From positions 496,001 to 560,000 of the forward strand of contig NW_027478391.1 in NCBI RefSeq assembly GCF_051014685.1: a DNA stretch of 64,000 nucleotides. The letters are read 5' to 3'. The DNA is from Ptiloglossa arizonensis. Lineage: Eukaryota; Arthropoda; Insecta; Hymenoptera; Colletidae. Below, one piece after another: positions 37,840 to 53,028 of this stretch (the stretch's first letter is position 1; each line of letters opens with the position of its first letter). The position numbers and the translations under genes were made by a program. Under the pieces are notes generated by a model. It was given only the letters and a program-made list of their open reading frames with translations, was not told the DNA's origin and did not search any database.

Positions 37840-39963
37840 AAAAGTACACACACCATTGTAATCGGGCGAGTTTCTACTTTCAGATGCAACAGGAATTTCT
37901 CGAGTTCGTCAAAACGTTCGCGAGATATGGGAGTTTGAATTTAAGGAATGCTTGGGAAACCATCAAAATTTTCAGAAGTCTGATACTCGAAACCAATAAC
38001 TGCAAAGGCCGAGGGGAAAAATACACATACCTTTGTAATCGGGCGAGTTTCCACTTTCAGACGCAACAGGAATTTCTCGAGTTCGTCCATCCGTTCGCGA
38101 GATATGGGAGTTTGATGTTAAGGAATGGTTGAGAAACCATCAAAATTTTCGCTGGTCTGATACTCGAAACCAATAACTGGAATGGCCTAGGGGAAAAGTA
38201 CACACACCATTGTAATCGGGCTAGTTTCTAGTTTCAGATGCAACAGAAATTTCTGGAGTTCGTCAATCCGTTCGGGAGATATGGGAGTTTGAAGTTAAGG
38301 AATGCTTGAGAAACCATCAAAATTTTCGAAAGTCTGATACTCGAAACCAATAACTACAAAGGCCTAGGGGAAAAGTACACACACCATTGTAATCGGACGA
38401 GTTTCTACTTTCAGATGCAACAGGAATTTCTCGAGTTCGTCAACCCGTTCGCGAGATATGGGAGTTTGAAGTTAAGGAATGCTTGGGAAACCATCAAAAT
38501 TTTCAGAAGTCTGATACTCGAAACCAATAACTACAAAGGCCTAGGGGAAAAATACACCTACCGTTGTAATCGGGCGAGTTTCTACTTTCACATGCAACCT
38601 GAATTTCTCGAGTTCGGCAATCCGTTCGCGAGATATGGGAGTTTGAAAATAAGGAATGGTTGAGAAACCATCAAAATTTTCGCTGGTCTGATACTCGAAA
38701 CCAATAACAGGGATGGCCTAGGGGAAAAGTACACACACCATTGTAATCGGGCGAGTTTCTACTTTCACATGCAACAGGAATTTCTCGAGTTCGGAGATCC
38801 GTTCGCGAGATATGGGAGTTTGAAGTTAAGGAATGGTTGTGAAACCATCAAAATTTTCGCCGGTCTGCTACTCGAAACCAATAACTGGAATGGCCTAGGG
38901 GAAAAGTACACACACCATTGTAATCGGGCGAGTTTCTACTTTCAGATGCCACAGAAATTTCTCGAGTTCGTCAATCCGTTCGCGAGATTTGGGAATTTGA
39001 AGTTAAGGAATGCTTGAGAAACCACAAAAATTTTCGAAAGTCTGATACTCGAAACCAATAACTACAAAGGCCTAGGGGAAAAATACGCACACCATTGTAA
39101 TCGGGCGAGTTTCTACTTTCAGATGCAACAGAAATTTCACGAGTTCGTCAATCCGTTCGCGAGATATGGGAATTTGAAGTTAAGGAATGCTTGAGAAACC
39201 ATCAAAATTTTCGAAAGTCTGATACTCGAAACCAGTAACTACAAAGGCCTAGGGGAAAAATACACCTACCGTTGTAATCGGGCGAGTTTCTACTTTCACA
39301 TGCAACAGGAATTTCTCGAGTTCGTCAATCCGTTCGCGAGATATGGGTGTTTGAAGTTAAGGAATGGTTGAGAAACCATAAAAATTTTCGCTGGTCTGAT
39401 AATCGAAACCAATAACTGGAATGGCCTAGGGGAAAAGTACACACACCACTGTAATCGGGCGAGCTTCTACTTTCAGATGCAACAGGAATTTCTCGAGTTC
39501 GTCAACCAGTTCGCGAGGTATGGGAGTTTGGAGTTAAGGAATGCTTGGGAAACCATCAAAATTTTCAGAAGTCTGATACTCGAAACCAATAACTGCAAAG
39601 GCCGAGGGGAAAAATACACATACCTTTGTAATCGGGCGAGTTTCCACTTTCAGACGCAACAGGAATTTCTCGAGTTCGTCAGTCCGTTCGCGAGATATGG
39701 GAGTTTGATGTTAAGGAATGATTGAGAAACCATCAAAATTTTCGCTGGTCTGATACTCGAAACCAATAACTGGAATGGCCTAGGGGAAAAGTACACATAC
39801 CATTGTAATCGTGCGAGTTTCTACTTTCAGATGCAACAGGAATTTCTCGAGTTCGTTCATCCTTTCGCGAGATATGGGAGTTTGAAGTTAAGGAATGGTT
39901 GAGAAACCATCAAAATTTTCGCTGGTCTGATACTCGAAACCAATAACTGGAATGGCCTAGGGC
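37840..39963. repeat. Twelve-monomer tandem duplication, unit 2 (2,124 bp)
   Basis: Second copy of 35716-37839. Identity continues to 39991, so the crossover lies within a 28-bp tract (37840-37867). Both copies carry the uncommon GTTCGTTCATCC spelling near 37733 and 39857. Confidence 0.92.
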
Positions 39964-42900
39964 AAAAGTACACACACCATTGTAATCGGGCTAGTTTCTA
40001 CTTTCAGATGCAACAGAAATTTCTCGGGTTCGTCAATCCGTTCGGGAGATATGGGAGTTTGAAGTTAAGGAATGGCTGTGAAACCATTAAAATTTTCGCT
40101 GGTCTGATACTCGAAACCAATAACTGGAATGGCCTAGGGGAAAAGTACACACACCATTGTAATCGGGCTAGTTTCTACTTTCAGATGCAACAGAAATTTC
40201 CGGAGTTCGTCAATCCGTTCACGAGATATGGGAATTTGAAGTTAAGGAATGCTTGAGAAACCATCAAAATTTTCGAAAGTCTGATACTCGAAATCAATAA
40301 CTACAAAGGCCTAGGGGAAAAGTACACACACCATTGTAATCGGGCGAGTTTCTACTTTCAGATGCAACAGGAATTTCTCGAGTTCGTCAACCCGTTCGCG
40401 AGATATGGGAGTTTGAATTTAAGGAATGCTTGGGAAACCATCAAAATTTTCAGAAGTCTGATACTCGAAACCAATAACTGCAAAGGCCTAGGGAAAAAAT
40501 ACACCTACCGTTGTCATCGGTCGAGTTTCAACTTTCACATGCAACCTGAATTTCTCGAGTTCGGCAATCCGTTCGCGAGATATGGGAGTTTGAAATTAAG
40601 GAATGGTTGAGAAACCATCAAAATTTTCGCTGGTCTGATACTCGAAACCAATAACTGGAATGGCCTAGGGGAAAAGTACACACACCATTGTAATCGGTCG
40701 AATTTCTACTTTCAGATGCAACAGGAAATAATCGAGTTCGTCAATCCGTTCGCGAGATATGGCAGTTTGAAGTTAAGGAATGCTTGAGGAACCATCAAAA
40801 TTTTCGCAAGTCTGATACTCGAAACAAATAACTACTATGATCTAGGGCAAAAATACACACACCATTGTAATCGGTCGACTTTCTACTTTCAGATGCAACA
40901 GGAAATAATCGAGTTCGTCAATCCGTTCGCGAGATATGGGAGTTTGAAGTTAAGGAATGCTTGAGAAACCATCAAAATTTTCGCAAGTCTGATACTCGAA
41001 ACCAATAACTACTATGATCTAGGGCAAAAATACACATACCTTTGTAATCGGGCGAGTTTTCACTTTCAGATGCAACAGGCATTTCTCGAGTTCGTCAACC
41101 CGTTCGCGAGATACGGGAGTTTGTAGATACGGAATGGTTGAGAAACCATCAAAATTTTCGCTGGTCTGATACTCGAAACCAATAACTGGAATGGCCTAGG
41201 GGAAAAGTACACATACCATTGTAATCGTGCGAGTTTCTACTTTCAGATGCAACAGGAATTTCTCGAGTTCGTCAATCCTTTCGCGAGATATGGGAGTTTG
41301 AAGTTAAGGAATGGTTGAGAAACCATCAAAATTTTCCTTGTCTGATACTCGAAACCAATAACTGGAATGGCCAAGGGGAAAAGTACACACACCATTGTAA
41401 TCGGGCTAGTTTCTACTTTCAGATGCAACAGAAATTTCTCGAGTTCGTCAATCCGTTCGCGAGATATGGGAGTTTGAAATTAAGGAATGGTTGAGAAACC
41501 ATCAAAATTTTCGCTGGTCTGATACTCGAAACCAATAACAGGGATGGCCTAGGGGAAAAGTACACACACCATTGTAATCGGGCGAGTTTCTACTTTCACA
41601 TGCAACAGGAATTTCTCGAGTTCGTCAATCCGTTCGCGAGATTTGGGAATTTGAAGTTAAGGAATGCTTGAGAAACCACCAAAATTTTCGAAAGTCTGAC
41701 ACTCGAAACCAATAACTACAAAGGCCTAGGGGAAAAATACACACACCATTGTAATCGGGCGAGTTTCTACTTTCAGATGCAACAGAAATTTCTCGAGTTC
41801 GTCAATCCGTTCGCGAGATATGGGAATTTGAAGTTAAGGAATGCTTGAGAAACCATCAAAATTTTCGAAAGTCTGATACTCGAAACCAATAACTACAAAG
41901 GCCTAGGGGAAAAATACACCTACCGTTGTAATCGGGCGAGTTTCTACTTTCACTTGCAACAGGAATTTCTCGAGTTCGTCAATCCGTTCGCGAGATATGG
42001 GTGTTTGAAGTTAAGGAATGGTTGAGAAACCATCAAAATTTTCGCTGGTCTGATACTCGAAACCAATAACTGGAATGGCCTAGGGGAAAAGTACGCACAC
42101 CATTGTAATCGGGCGAGTTTCTACTTTCAGATGCAACAGGAATTTCTCGAGTTCGTCAACCCGTTCGCGAGATATGGGAGTTTGAAGTTAAGGAATGGTT
42201 GTGAAACCATCAAAATTTTCGCCGGTCTGCTACTCGAAACCAATAACTGGAATGGCCTAGGGGAAAAGTACACACACCATTGTAATCGGGCGAGTTTCTA
42301 CTTTCAGATGCCACTGAAATTTCTCGAGTTCGTCAATCCGTTCGCGAGATTTGGGAATTTGAAGTTAAGGAATGCTTGAGAAACCACAAAAATTTTCGAA
42401 AGTCTGATACTCGAAACCAATAACTACAAAGGCCTAGGGGAAAAATACACCTACCGTTGTAATCGGGCGAGTTTCTACTTTCACATGCAACCTGAATTTC
42501 TCGAGTTCGGCAATCCGTTCGCGAGATATGGGAGTTTGAAATTAAGGAATGGTTGAGTAACCATCAAAATTTTCGCTGGTCTGATACTCGAAACCAATAA
42601 CAGGGATGGCCTAGGGGAAAAGTACACACACCATTGTAATCGGGCGAGTTTCTACTTTCACATGCAACAGGAATTTCTCGAGTTCGGAGATCCGTTCGCG
42701 AGATATGGGAGTTTGAAGTTAAGGAATGGTTGTGAAACCATCAAAATTTTCGCCGGTCTGCTACTCGAAACCAATAACTGGAATGGCCTAGGGGAAAAGT
42801 ACACACACCATTGTAATCGGGCGAGTTTCTACTTTCAGATGCCACAGAAATTTCTCGAGTTCGTCAATCCGTTCGCGAGATTTGGGAATTTGAAGTTAAG

Positions 42901-45900
42901 GAATGCTTGAGAAACCACAAAAATTTTCGAAAGTCTGATACTCGAAACCAATAACTACAAAGGCCTAGGGGAAAAATACGCACACCATTGTAATCGGGCG
43001 AGTTTCTACTTTCAGATGCAACAGAAATTTCACGAGTTCGTCAATCCGTTCGCGAGATATGGGAATTTGAAGTTAAGGAATGCTTGAGAAACCATCAAAA
43101 TTTTCGAAAGTCTGATACTCGAAACCAGTAACTACAAAGGCCTAGGGGAAAAATACACCTACCGTTGTAATCGGGCGAGTTTCTACTTTCACATGCAACA
43201 GGAATTTCTCGAGTTCGTCAATCCGTTCGCGAGATATGGGTGTTTGAAGTTAAGGAATGGTTGAGAAACCATAAAAATTTTCGCTGGTCTGATAATCGAA
43301 ACCAATAACTGGAATGGCCTAGGGGAAAAGTACACACACCACTGTAATCGGGCGAGCTTCTACTTTCAGATGCAACAGGAATTTCTCGAGTTCGTCAACC
43401 AGTTCGCGAGGTATGGGAGTTTGGAGTTAAGGAATGCTTGGGAAACCATCAAAATTTTCAGAAGTCTGATACTCGAAACCAATAACTGCAAAGGCCGAGG
43501 GGAAAAATACACATACCTTTGTAATCGGGCGAGTTTCCACTTTCAGACGCAACAGGAATTTCTCGAGTTCGTCAGTCCGTTCGCGAGATATGGGAGTTTG
43601 ATGTTAAGGAATGATTGAGAAACCATCAAAATTTTCGCTGGTCTGATACTCGAAACCAATAACTGGAATGGCCTAGGGGAAAAGTACACATACCATTGTA
43701 ATCGTGCGAGTTTCTACTTTCAGATGCACCAGGAATTTCTCGAGTTCGTTAATCCTTTCGCGAGATATGGGAGTTTGAAGTTAAGGAATGGTTGAGAAAC
43801 CATCAAAATTTTCGCTGGTCTGATACTCGAAACCAATAACTGGAATGGCCTAGGGCAAAAGTACACACACCATTGTAATCGGGCTAGTTTCTACTTTCAG
43901 ATGCAACAGAAATTTCTCGGGTTCGTCAATCCGTTCGGGAGATATGGGAGTTTGAAGTTAAGGAATGGCTGTGAAACCATTAAAATTTTCGCTCGTCTGA
44001 TACTCGAAACCAATAACTGGAATGGCCTAGGGGAAAAGTACACACACCATTGTAATCGGGCGAGTTTCTACTTTCAGATGCAACAGAAATTTCCGGAGTT
44101 CGTCCATCCGTTCACGAGATATGGGAATTTGAAGTTAAGGAATGCTTGAGAAACCATCAAAATTTTCGAAAGTCTGATACTCGAAATCAATAACTACAAA
44201 GGCCTAGGGGAAAAGTACACACACCATTGTAATCGGGCGAGTTTCTACTTTCAGATGCAACAGGAATTTCTCGAGTTCGTCAACCCGTTCGCGAGATATG
44301 GTAGTTTGAATTTAAGGAATGCTTGGGAAACCATCAAAATTTTCAGAAGTCTGATACTCGAAACCAATAACTGCAAAGGCCTAGGGAAAAAATACACCTA
44401 CCGTTGTAATCGGTCGAGTTTCAACTTTCACATGCAACCTGAATTTCTCGAGTTCGGCAATCCGTTCGCGAGATATGGGAGTTTGAAATTAAGGAATGGT
44501 TGAGAAACCATCAAAATTTTCGCTGGTCTGATACTCGAAACCAATAACTGGAATGGCCTAGGGGAAAAGTACACACACCATTGTAATCGGTCGAATTTCT
44601 ACTTTCAGATGCAACAGGAAATAATCGAGTTCGTCAATCCGTTCGCGAGATATGGCAGTTTGAAGTTAAGGAATGCTTGAGGAACCATCAAAATTTTCGC
44701 AAGTCTGATACTCGAAACAAATAACTACTATGATCTAGGGCAAAAATACACACACCATTGTAATCGGTCGACTTTCTACTTTCAGATGCAACAGGAAATA
44801 ATCGAGTTCGTCAATCCGTTCGCGAGATATGGGAGTTTGAAGTTAAGGAATGCTTGAGAAACCATCAAAATTTTCGCAAGTCTGATACTCGAAACCAATA
44901 ACTACTATGATCTAGGGCAAAAATACACATACCTTTGTAATCGGGCGAGTTTTCACTTTCAGATGCAACAGGCATTTCTCGAGTTCGTCAACCCGTTCGC
45001 GAGATACGGGAGTTTGTAGATACGGAATGGTTGAGAAACCATCAAAATTTTCGCTGGTCTGATACTCGAAACCAATAACTGGAATGGCCTAGGGGAAAAG
45101 TACACATACCATTGTAATCGTGCGAGTTTCTACTTTCAGATGCAACAGGAATTTCTCGAGTTCGTCAATCCTTTCGCGAGATATGGGAGTTTGAAGTTAA
45201 GGAATGGTTGAGAAACCATAAAAATTTTCGCTGGTCTGATACTCGAAACCAATAACAGGGATGGCCTAGGGGAAAAGTACACACACCATTGTAATCGGGC
45301 GAGTTTCTACTTTCACATGCAACAGGAATTTCTCGAGTTCGTCAATCCGTTCGCGAGATTTGGGAATTTGAAGTTAAGGAATGCTTGAGAAACCACCAAA
45401 ATTTTCGAAAGTCTGACACTCGAAACCAATAACTACAAAGGCCTAGGGGAAAAATACACACACCATTGTAATCGGGCGAGTTTCTACTTTCAGATGCAAC
45501 AGAAATTTCTCGAGTTCGTCAATCCGTTCGCGAGATATGGGAATTTGAAGTTAAGGAATGCTTGAGAAACCATCAAAATTTTCGAAAGTCTGATACTCGA
45601 AACCAATAACTACAAAGGCCTAGGGGAAAAATACACCTACCGTTGTAATCGGGCGAGTTTCTACTTTCACTTGCAACAGGAATTTCTCGAGTTCGTCCAT
45701 CCGTTCGCGAGATATGGGAGTTTGATGTTAAGGAATGGTTGAGAAACCATCAAAATTTTCGCTGGTCTGATACTCGAAACCAATAACTGGAATGGCCTAG
45801 GGGAAAAGTACACACACCATTGTAATCGGGCTAGTTTCTAGTTTCAGATGCAACAGAAATTTCTGGAGTTCGTCAATCCGTTCGGGAGATATGGGAGTTT

Positions 45901-48900
45901 GAAGTTAAGGAATGCTTGAGAAACCATCAAAATTTTCGAAAGTCTGATACTCGAAACCAATAACTACAAAGGCCTAGGGGAAAAGTACACACACCATTGT
46001 AATCGGACGAGTTTCTACTTTCAGATGCAACAGGAATTTCTCGAGTTCGTCAACCCGTTCGCGAGATATGGGAGTTTGAAGTTAAGGAATGCTTGGGAAA
46101 CCATCAAAATTTTCAGAAGTCTGATACTCGAAACCAATAACTACAAAGGCCTAGGGGAAAAATACACCTACCGTTGTAATCGGGCGAGTTTCTACTTTCA
46201 CATGCAACCTGAATTTCTCGAGTTCGGCAATCCGTTCGCGAGATATGGGAGTTTGAAATTAAGGAATGGTTGAGAAACCATCAAAATTTTCGCTGGTCTG
46301 ATACTCGAAACCAATAACAGGGATGGCCTAGGGGAAAAGTACACACACCATTGTAATCGGGCGAGTTTCTACTTTCACATGCAACAGGAATTTCTCGAGT
46401 TCGGAGATCCGTTCGCGAGATATGGGAGTTTGAAGTTAAGGAATGGTTGTGAAACCATCAAAATTTTCGCCGGTCTGCTACTCGAAACCAATAACTGGAA
46501 TGGCCTAGGGGAAAAGTACACATACCATTGTAATCGTGCGAGTTTCTACTTTCAGATGCAACCGGAATTTCTCGAGTTCGTTAATCCTTTCGCGAGATAT
46601 GGGAGTTTGAAGTTAAGGAATGCTTGAGAAACCATCAAAATTTTCGCAAGTCTGATACTCGAAACCAATAACTGGAATGGCCTAGGGCAAAAGTACACAC
46701 GCCATTGTAATCGGGCGAGTTTCTACTTTCACATGCAACAGGAATTTCTCGAGTTCGTCAATCCGTTCGCGAGATTTGGGAATTTGAAGTTAAGGAATGC
46801 TTGAGAAACCACCAAAATTTTCGAAAGTCTGACACTCGAAACCAATAACTACAAAGGCCTAGGGGAAAAATACACACACCATTGTAATCGGGCGAGTTTC
46901 TACTTTCAGATGCAACAGAAATTTCTCGAGTTCGTCAATCCGTTCGCGAGATATGGGAATTTGAAGTTAAGGAATGCTTGAGAAACCATCAAAATTTTCG
47001 AAAGTCTGATACTCGAAACCAATAACTACAAAGGCCTAGGGGAAAAGTACACACACCATTGTAATCGGGCGAGTTTCTACTTTCAGATGCAACAGGAATT
47101 TCTCGAGTTCGTCAACCCGTTCGCGAGATATGGGAGTTTGAATTTAAGGATTGCTTGGGAAACCATCAAAATTTTCAGAAGTCTGATACTCGAAACCAAT
47201 AACTGGAATGGCCTAGGGGATAAGTACACGCACCATTGTAATCGTGCGAGTTTCTACTTTCAGATGCAACAGGAATTTCTCGAGTTCGTCAATCCTTTCG
47301 CGAGATATGGGAGTTTGAAGTTAAGGAATGGTTGAGAAACCATCAAAATTTTCGCTGGTCTGATACTCGAAACCAATAACTGGAATGGCCTAGGGGAAAA
47401 GTACACACACCACTGTAATCGGGCGAGCTTCTACTTTCAGATGCAACAGGAATTTCTCGAGTTCGTCAACCAGTTCGCGAGATATGGGAGTTTGGAGTTA
47501 AGGAATGCTTGGGAAACCATCAAAATTTTCAGAAGTCTGATACTCGAAACCAATAACTGCAAAGGCCGAGGGGAAAAATACACATACCTTTGTAATCGGG
47601 CGAGTTTCCACTTTCAGACGCAACAGGAATTTCTCGAGTTCGTCAGTCCGTTCGCGAGATATGGGAGTTTGATGTTAAGGAATGATTGAGAAACCATCAA
47701 AACTTTCGCTGGTCTGATACACGAAACCAATAACTGGAATGGCCTAGGGGAAAAGTACACATACCATTGTAATCGTGCGAGTTTCTACTTTCAGATGCAA
47801 CAGGAATTTCTCGAGTTCGTTAATCCTTTCGCGAGATATGGGAGTTTGAAGTTAAGGAATGGTTGAGAAACCATCAAAATTTTCGCTGGTCTGATACTCG
47901 AAACCAATAACTGGAATGGCCTAGGGCAAAAGTACACACACCATTGTAATCGGGCTAGTTTCTACTTTCAGATGCAACAGAAATTTCTCGGGTTCGTCAA
48001 TCCGTTCGGGAGATATGGGAGTTTGAAGTTAAGGAATGGCTGTGAAACCATTAAAATTTTCGCTGGTCTGATACTCGAAACCAATAACTGGAATGGCCTA
48101 GGGGAAAAGTACACACACCATTGTAATCGGGCGAGTTTCTACTTTCAGATGCAACAGAAATTTCCGGAGTTCGTCCATCCGTTCACGAGATATGGGAATT
48201 TGAAGTTAAGGAATGCTTGAGAAACCATCAAAATTTTCGAAAGTCTGATACTCGAAACCAATAACTACAAAGGCCTAGGGGAAAAGTACACACACCATTG
48301 TAATCGGGCGAGTTTCTACTTTCAGATGCAACAGGAATTTCTCGAGTTCGTCAACCCGTTCGCGAGATATGGGAGTTTGAATTTAAGGATTGCTTGGGAA
48401 ACCATCAAAATTTTCAGAAGTCTGATACTCGAAACCAATAACTGGAATGGCCTAGGGGATAAGTACACGCACCATTGTAATCGTGCGAGTTTCTACTTTC
48501 AGATGCAACAGGAATTTCTCGAGTTCGTCAATCCTTTCGCGAGATATGGGAGTTTGAAGTTAAGGAATGGTTGAGAAACCATCAAAATTTTCGCTGGTCT
48601 GATACTCGAAACCAATAACTGGAATGGCCAAGGGGAAAAGTACACACACCATTGTAATCGGGCGAGTTTCTACTTTCACATGCAACAGGAATTTCTCGAG
48701 TTCGTCAATCCGTTCGCGAGATATGGGTGTTTGAAGTTAAGGAATGCTTGGGAAACCATCAAAATTTTCAGAAGTCTGATACTCGAAACCAATAACTGGA
48801 ATGGCCTAGGGGAAAAGTACACATACCATTGTAATCGGGCGAGTTTCTACTTTCAGATGCAACAGGAATTTCTCGAGTTCGTCAATCCGTTCGGGAGATA

Positions 48901-50374
48901 TGGGAGTTTGAAGTTGAGGAATGGCTGTGAAACCATTAAAATTTTCGCTGGTCTGATACTCGAAACCAATAACTGGAATGGCCTAGGGGAAAAGTACACA
49001 CACCATTGTAATCGGGCGAGTTTCTACTTTCAGATGCAACAGAAATTTCTCGAGTTCGTCAATCCGTTCGCGAGTATGGGAGTTTGAAGTTAAGGAATGG
49101 TTGTGAAACCATCAAAATTTTCGCTGGTCTGATACTCGAAACCAATAACTGGAATGGCCTAGGGGAAAAGTACACACACCATTGTAATCGGGCGAGTTTC
49201 TACTGTCAGATGCAACAGAAATTTCTGGAGTTCGTCAATCCGTTCGCGAGATATGGGAATTTGAAGTTAAGGAATGCTTGAGAAACCATCAAAATTTTCG
49301 AAAGTCTGATACTCGAAACCAATAACTACAAAGGCCTAGGGGAAAAGTACACACACCATTGTAATCGGACGAGTTTCTACTTTCAGATGCAACAGGAATT
49401 TCTCGAGTTCGTCAACCCGTTCGCGAGATATGGGAGTTTGAAGTTAAGGAATGCTTGGGAAACCATCAAAATTTTCAGAAGTCTGATACTCGAAACCAAT
49501 AACTACAAAGGCCTAGGGGAAAAATACACCTACCGTTGTAATCGGGCGAGTTTCAACTTTCACATGCAACCTGAATTTCTCGAGTTCGGCAATCCGTTCG
49601 CGAGATATGGGAGTTTGAAATTAAGGAATGGTTGAGAAACCATCAAAATTTTCGCTGGTCTGATACTCGAAACCAATAACAGGGATGGCCTAGGGGAAAA
49701 GTACACACACCATTGTAATCGGGCGAGTTTCTACTTTCACATGCAACAGGAATTTCTCGAGTTCGGAGATCCGTTCGCGAGATATGGGAGTTTGAAGTTA
49801 AGGAATGGTTGTGAAACCATCAAAATTTTCGCCGGTCTGCTACTCGAAACCAATAACTGGAATGGCCTAGGGGAAAAGTACACACACCATTGTAATCGGG
49901 CGAGTTTCTACTTTCAGATGCCACAGAAATTTCTCGAGTTCGTCAATCCGTTCGCGAGATTTGGGAATTTGAAGTTAAGGAATGCTTGAGAAACCACAAA
50001 AATTTTCGAAAGTCTGATACTCGAAACCAATAACTACAAAGGCCTAGGGGAAAAATACGCACACCATTGTAATCGGGCGAGTTTCTACTTTCAGATGCAA
50101 CAGAAATTTCACGAGTTCGTCAATCCGTTCGCGAGATATGGGAATTTGAAGTTAAGGAATGCTTGAGAAACCATCAAAATTTTCGAAAGTCTGATACTCG
50201 AAACCAGTAACTACAAAGGCCTAGGGGAAAAATACACCTACCGTTGTAATCGGGCGAGTTTCTACTTTCACATGCAACAGGAATTTCTCGAGTTCGTCAA
50301 TCCGTTCGCGAGATATGGGTGTTTGAAGTTAAGGAATGGTTGAGAAACCATAAAAATTTTCGCTGGTCTGATAA
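39964..50374. repeat. 177-bp satellite array with recurrent higher-order blocks
   Basis: Uninterrupted monomers with no gene seen. A block with the AGGAAATAATCGAGTTCG monomer variant occurs at about 40700-40950 and again at about 44600-44850, a 3,893-bp shift (22 monomers minus one base). Another block is shared between about 43370 and 47441 at a 4,071-bp shift (23 monomers). At 49072-49078 one base is lost (GCGAGTATGGG); the same loss occurs again near 57568-57574. Confidence 0.95.
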
Positions 50375-53028
50375 TCGAAACCAATAACTGGAATGGCCTA
50401 GGGGAAAAGTACACATACCATTGTAATCGTGCGAGTTTCTACTTTCAGATGCAACAGGAATTTCTCGAGTTCGTTAATCCTTTCGCGAGATATGGGAGTT
50501 TGAAGTTAAGGAATGGTTGAGAAACCATCAAAATTTTCGCTGGTCTGATACTCGAAACCAATAACTGGAATGGCCTAGGGCAAAAGTACACACACCATTG
50601 TAATCGGGCCAGTTTCTACTTTCAGATGCAACAGAAATTTCCGGAGTTCGTCAATCCGTTCACGAGATATGGGAATTTGAAGTTAAGGAATGCTTGAGAA
50701 ACCATCAAAATTTTCGAAAGTCTGATACTCGAAACCAATAACTACAAAGGTCTAGGGGAAAAGTACACACACCATTGTAATCGGGCGAGTTTCTACTTTC
50801 AGATGCAACAGGAATTTCTCGAGTTCGTCAACCCGTTCGCGAGATATGGGAGTTTGAATTTAAGGAATGCTTGGGAAACCATCAAAATTTTCAGAAGTCT
50901 GATACTCGAAACCAATAACTGCAAAGGCCTAGGGAAAAAATACACCTACCGTTGTAATCGGTCGAGTTTCAACTTTCACATGCAACCTGAATTTCTCGAG
51001 TTCGGCAATCCGTTCGCGAGATATGGGAGTTTGAAATTAAGGAATGGTTGAGAAACCATCAAAATTTTCGCTGGTCTGATACTCGAAACCAATAACTGGA
51101 ATGGCCTAGGGGAAAAGTACACACACCATTGTAATCGGTCGAATTTCTACTTTCAGATGCAACAGGAAATAATCGAGTTCGTCAATCCGTTCCCGAGATA
51201 TGGCAGTTTGAAGTTAAGGAATGCTTGAGGAACCATCAAAATTTTCGCAAGTCTGATACTCGAAACAAATAACTACTATGATCTAGGGCAAAAATACACA
51301 CACCATTGTAATCGGTCGACTTTCTACTTTCAGATGCAACAGGAAATAATCGAGTTCGTCAATCCGTTCGCGAGATATGGGAGTTTGAAGTTAAGGAATG
51401 CTTGAGAAACCATCAAAATTTTCGCAAGTCTGATACTCGAAACCAATAACTACTATGATCTAGGGCAAAAATACACATACCTTTGTAATCGGGCGAGTTT
51501 TCACTTTCAGATGCAACAGGCATTTCTCGAGTTCGTCAACCCGTTCCCGAGATACGGGAGTTTGTAGATACGGAATGGTTGAGAAACCATCAAAATTTTC
51601 GCTGGTCTGATACTCGAAACCAATAACTGGAATGGCCTAGGGGAAAAGTACACATACCATTGTAATCGTGCGAGTTTCTACTTTCAGATGCAACAGGAAT
51701 TTCTCGAGTTCGTCAATCCTTTCGCGAGATATGGGAGTTTGAAGTTAAGGAATGGTTGAGAAACCATCAAAATTTTCCTGGTCTGATACTCGAAACCAAT
51801 AACTGGAATGGCCAAGGGGAAAAGTACACACACCATTGTAATCGGGCTAGTTTCTACTTTCAGATGCAACAGAAATTTCTCGAGTTCGTCAATCCGTTCG
51901 CGAGATATGGGAGTTTGAAGTTAAGGAATGGTTGTGAAACCATCAAAATTTTCGCTGGTCTGATACTCGAAACCAATAACTACAAAGGCATAGGGGAAAA
52001 ATACACATACCATTGTAATCGGGCGAGTTTCTACTTTCACATGCAACAGGAATTTCTCGAGTTCGTCAATCCGTTCGCGAGATATGGGTGTTTGAAGTTA
52101 AGGAATTCTTGGGAAACCATCAAAATTTTCAGAAGTCTGATACTCGAAACCAATAACTGGAATGGCCTAGGGGATAAGTACACGCACCATTGTAATCGTG
52201 CGAGTTTCTACTTTCAGATGCAACAGGAATTTCTCGAGTTCGTCAATCCTTTCGCGAGATATGGGAGTTTGAAGTTAAGGAATGGTTGAGAAACCATCAA
52301 AATTTTCGCTGGTCTGATACTCGAAACCAATAACTGGAATGGCCAAGGGGAAAAGTACACACACCATTGTAATCGGGCGAGTTTCTACTTTCACATGCAA
52401 CAGGAATTTCTCGAGTTCGTCAATCCGTTCGCGAGATATGGGTGTTTCAAGTTAAGGAATGCTTGGGAAACCATCAAAATTTTCAGAAGTCTGATACTCG
52501 AAACCAATAACTGGAATGGCCTAGGCGAAAAGTACACATACCATTGTAATCGTGCGAGTTTCTACTTTCAGATGCAACAGGAATTTCTCGAGTTCGTCAA
52601 TCCGTTCGCGAGATATGGGTGTTTGAAGTTAAGGAATGCTTGGGAAACCATCAAAATTTTCAGAAGTCTGATACTCGAAACCAATAACTGCAAAGGCCGA
52701 GGGGAAAAATACACCTACCGTTGTAATCGGGCGAGTTTCTACTTTCACATGCAACAGGAATTTCTCGAGTTCGGAAATCCGTTCGCGAGATATGGGAGTT
52801 TGAAGTTAAGGAATGGTTGTGAAACCATCAAAATTTTCGCCGGTCTGCTACTCGAAACCAATAACTGGAATGGCCTAGGGGATAAGTACACGCACCATTG
52901 TAATCGGGCGAGTTTCTACTTTCAGATGCCACAGAAATTTGTCGAGTTCGTCAATCCGTTCGCGAGATTTGGGAATTTGAAGTTAAGGAATGCTTGAGAA
53001 ACCACCAAAATTTTCGAAAGTCTGATAC
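50375..53028. repeat. Fifteen-monomer tandem duplication, unit 1 (2,654 bp)
   Basis: Repeated immediately downstream at a 2,654-bp shift (15 monomers minus one base). Left identity starts after an A/C difference (50374 against 53028). It contains the longest open frame in the satellite, 52395-52997 (200 codons), made by consecutive monomers in which codon 24 is TGG or TGT instead of TGA. This frame has no recognisable domain and is not called a gene. Confidence 0.92.

Noticed and set aside
52395..52997. 200-codon open frame as a repeat-protein gene
   Set aside because: It results from three adjacent monomers lacking TGA at codon 24. There is no promoter, domain or non-repeat sequence, and its second copy at 55049-55651 comes from a block duplication.
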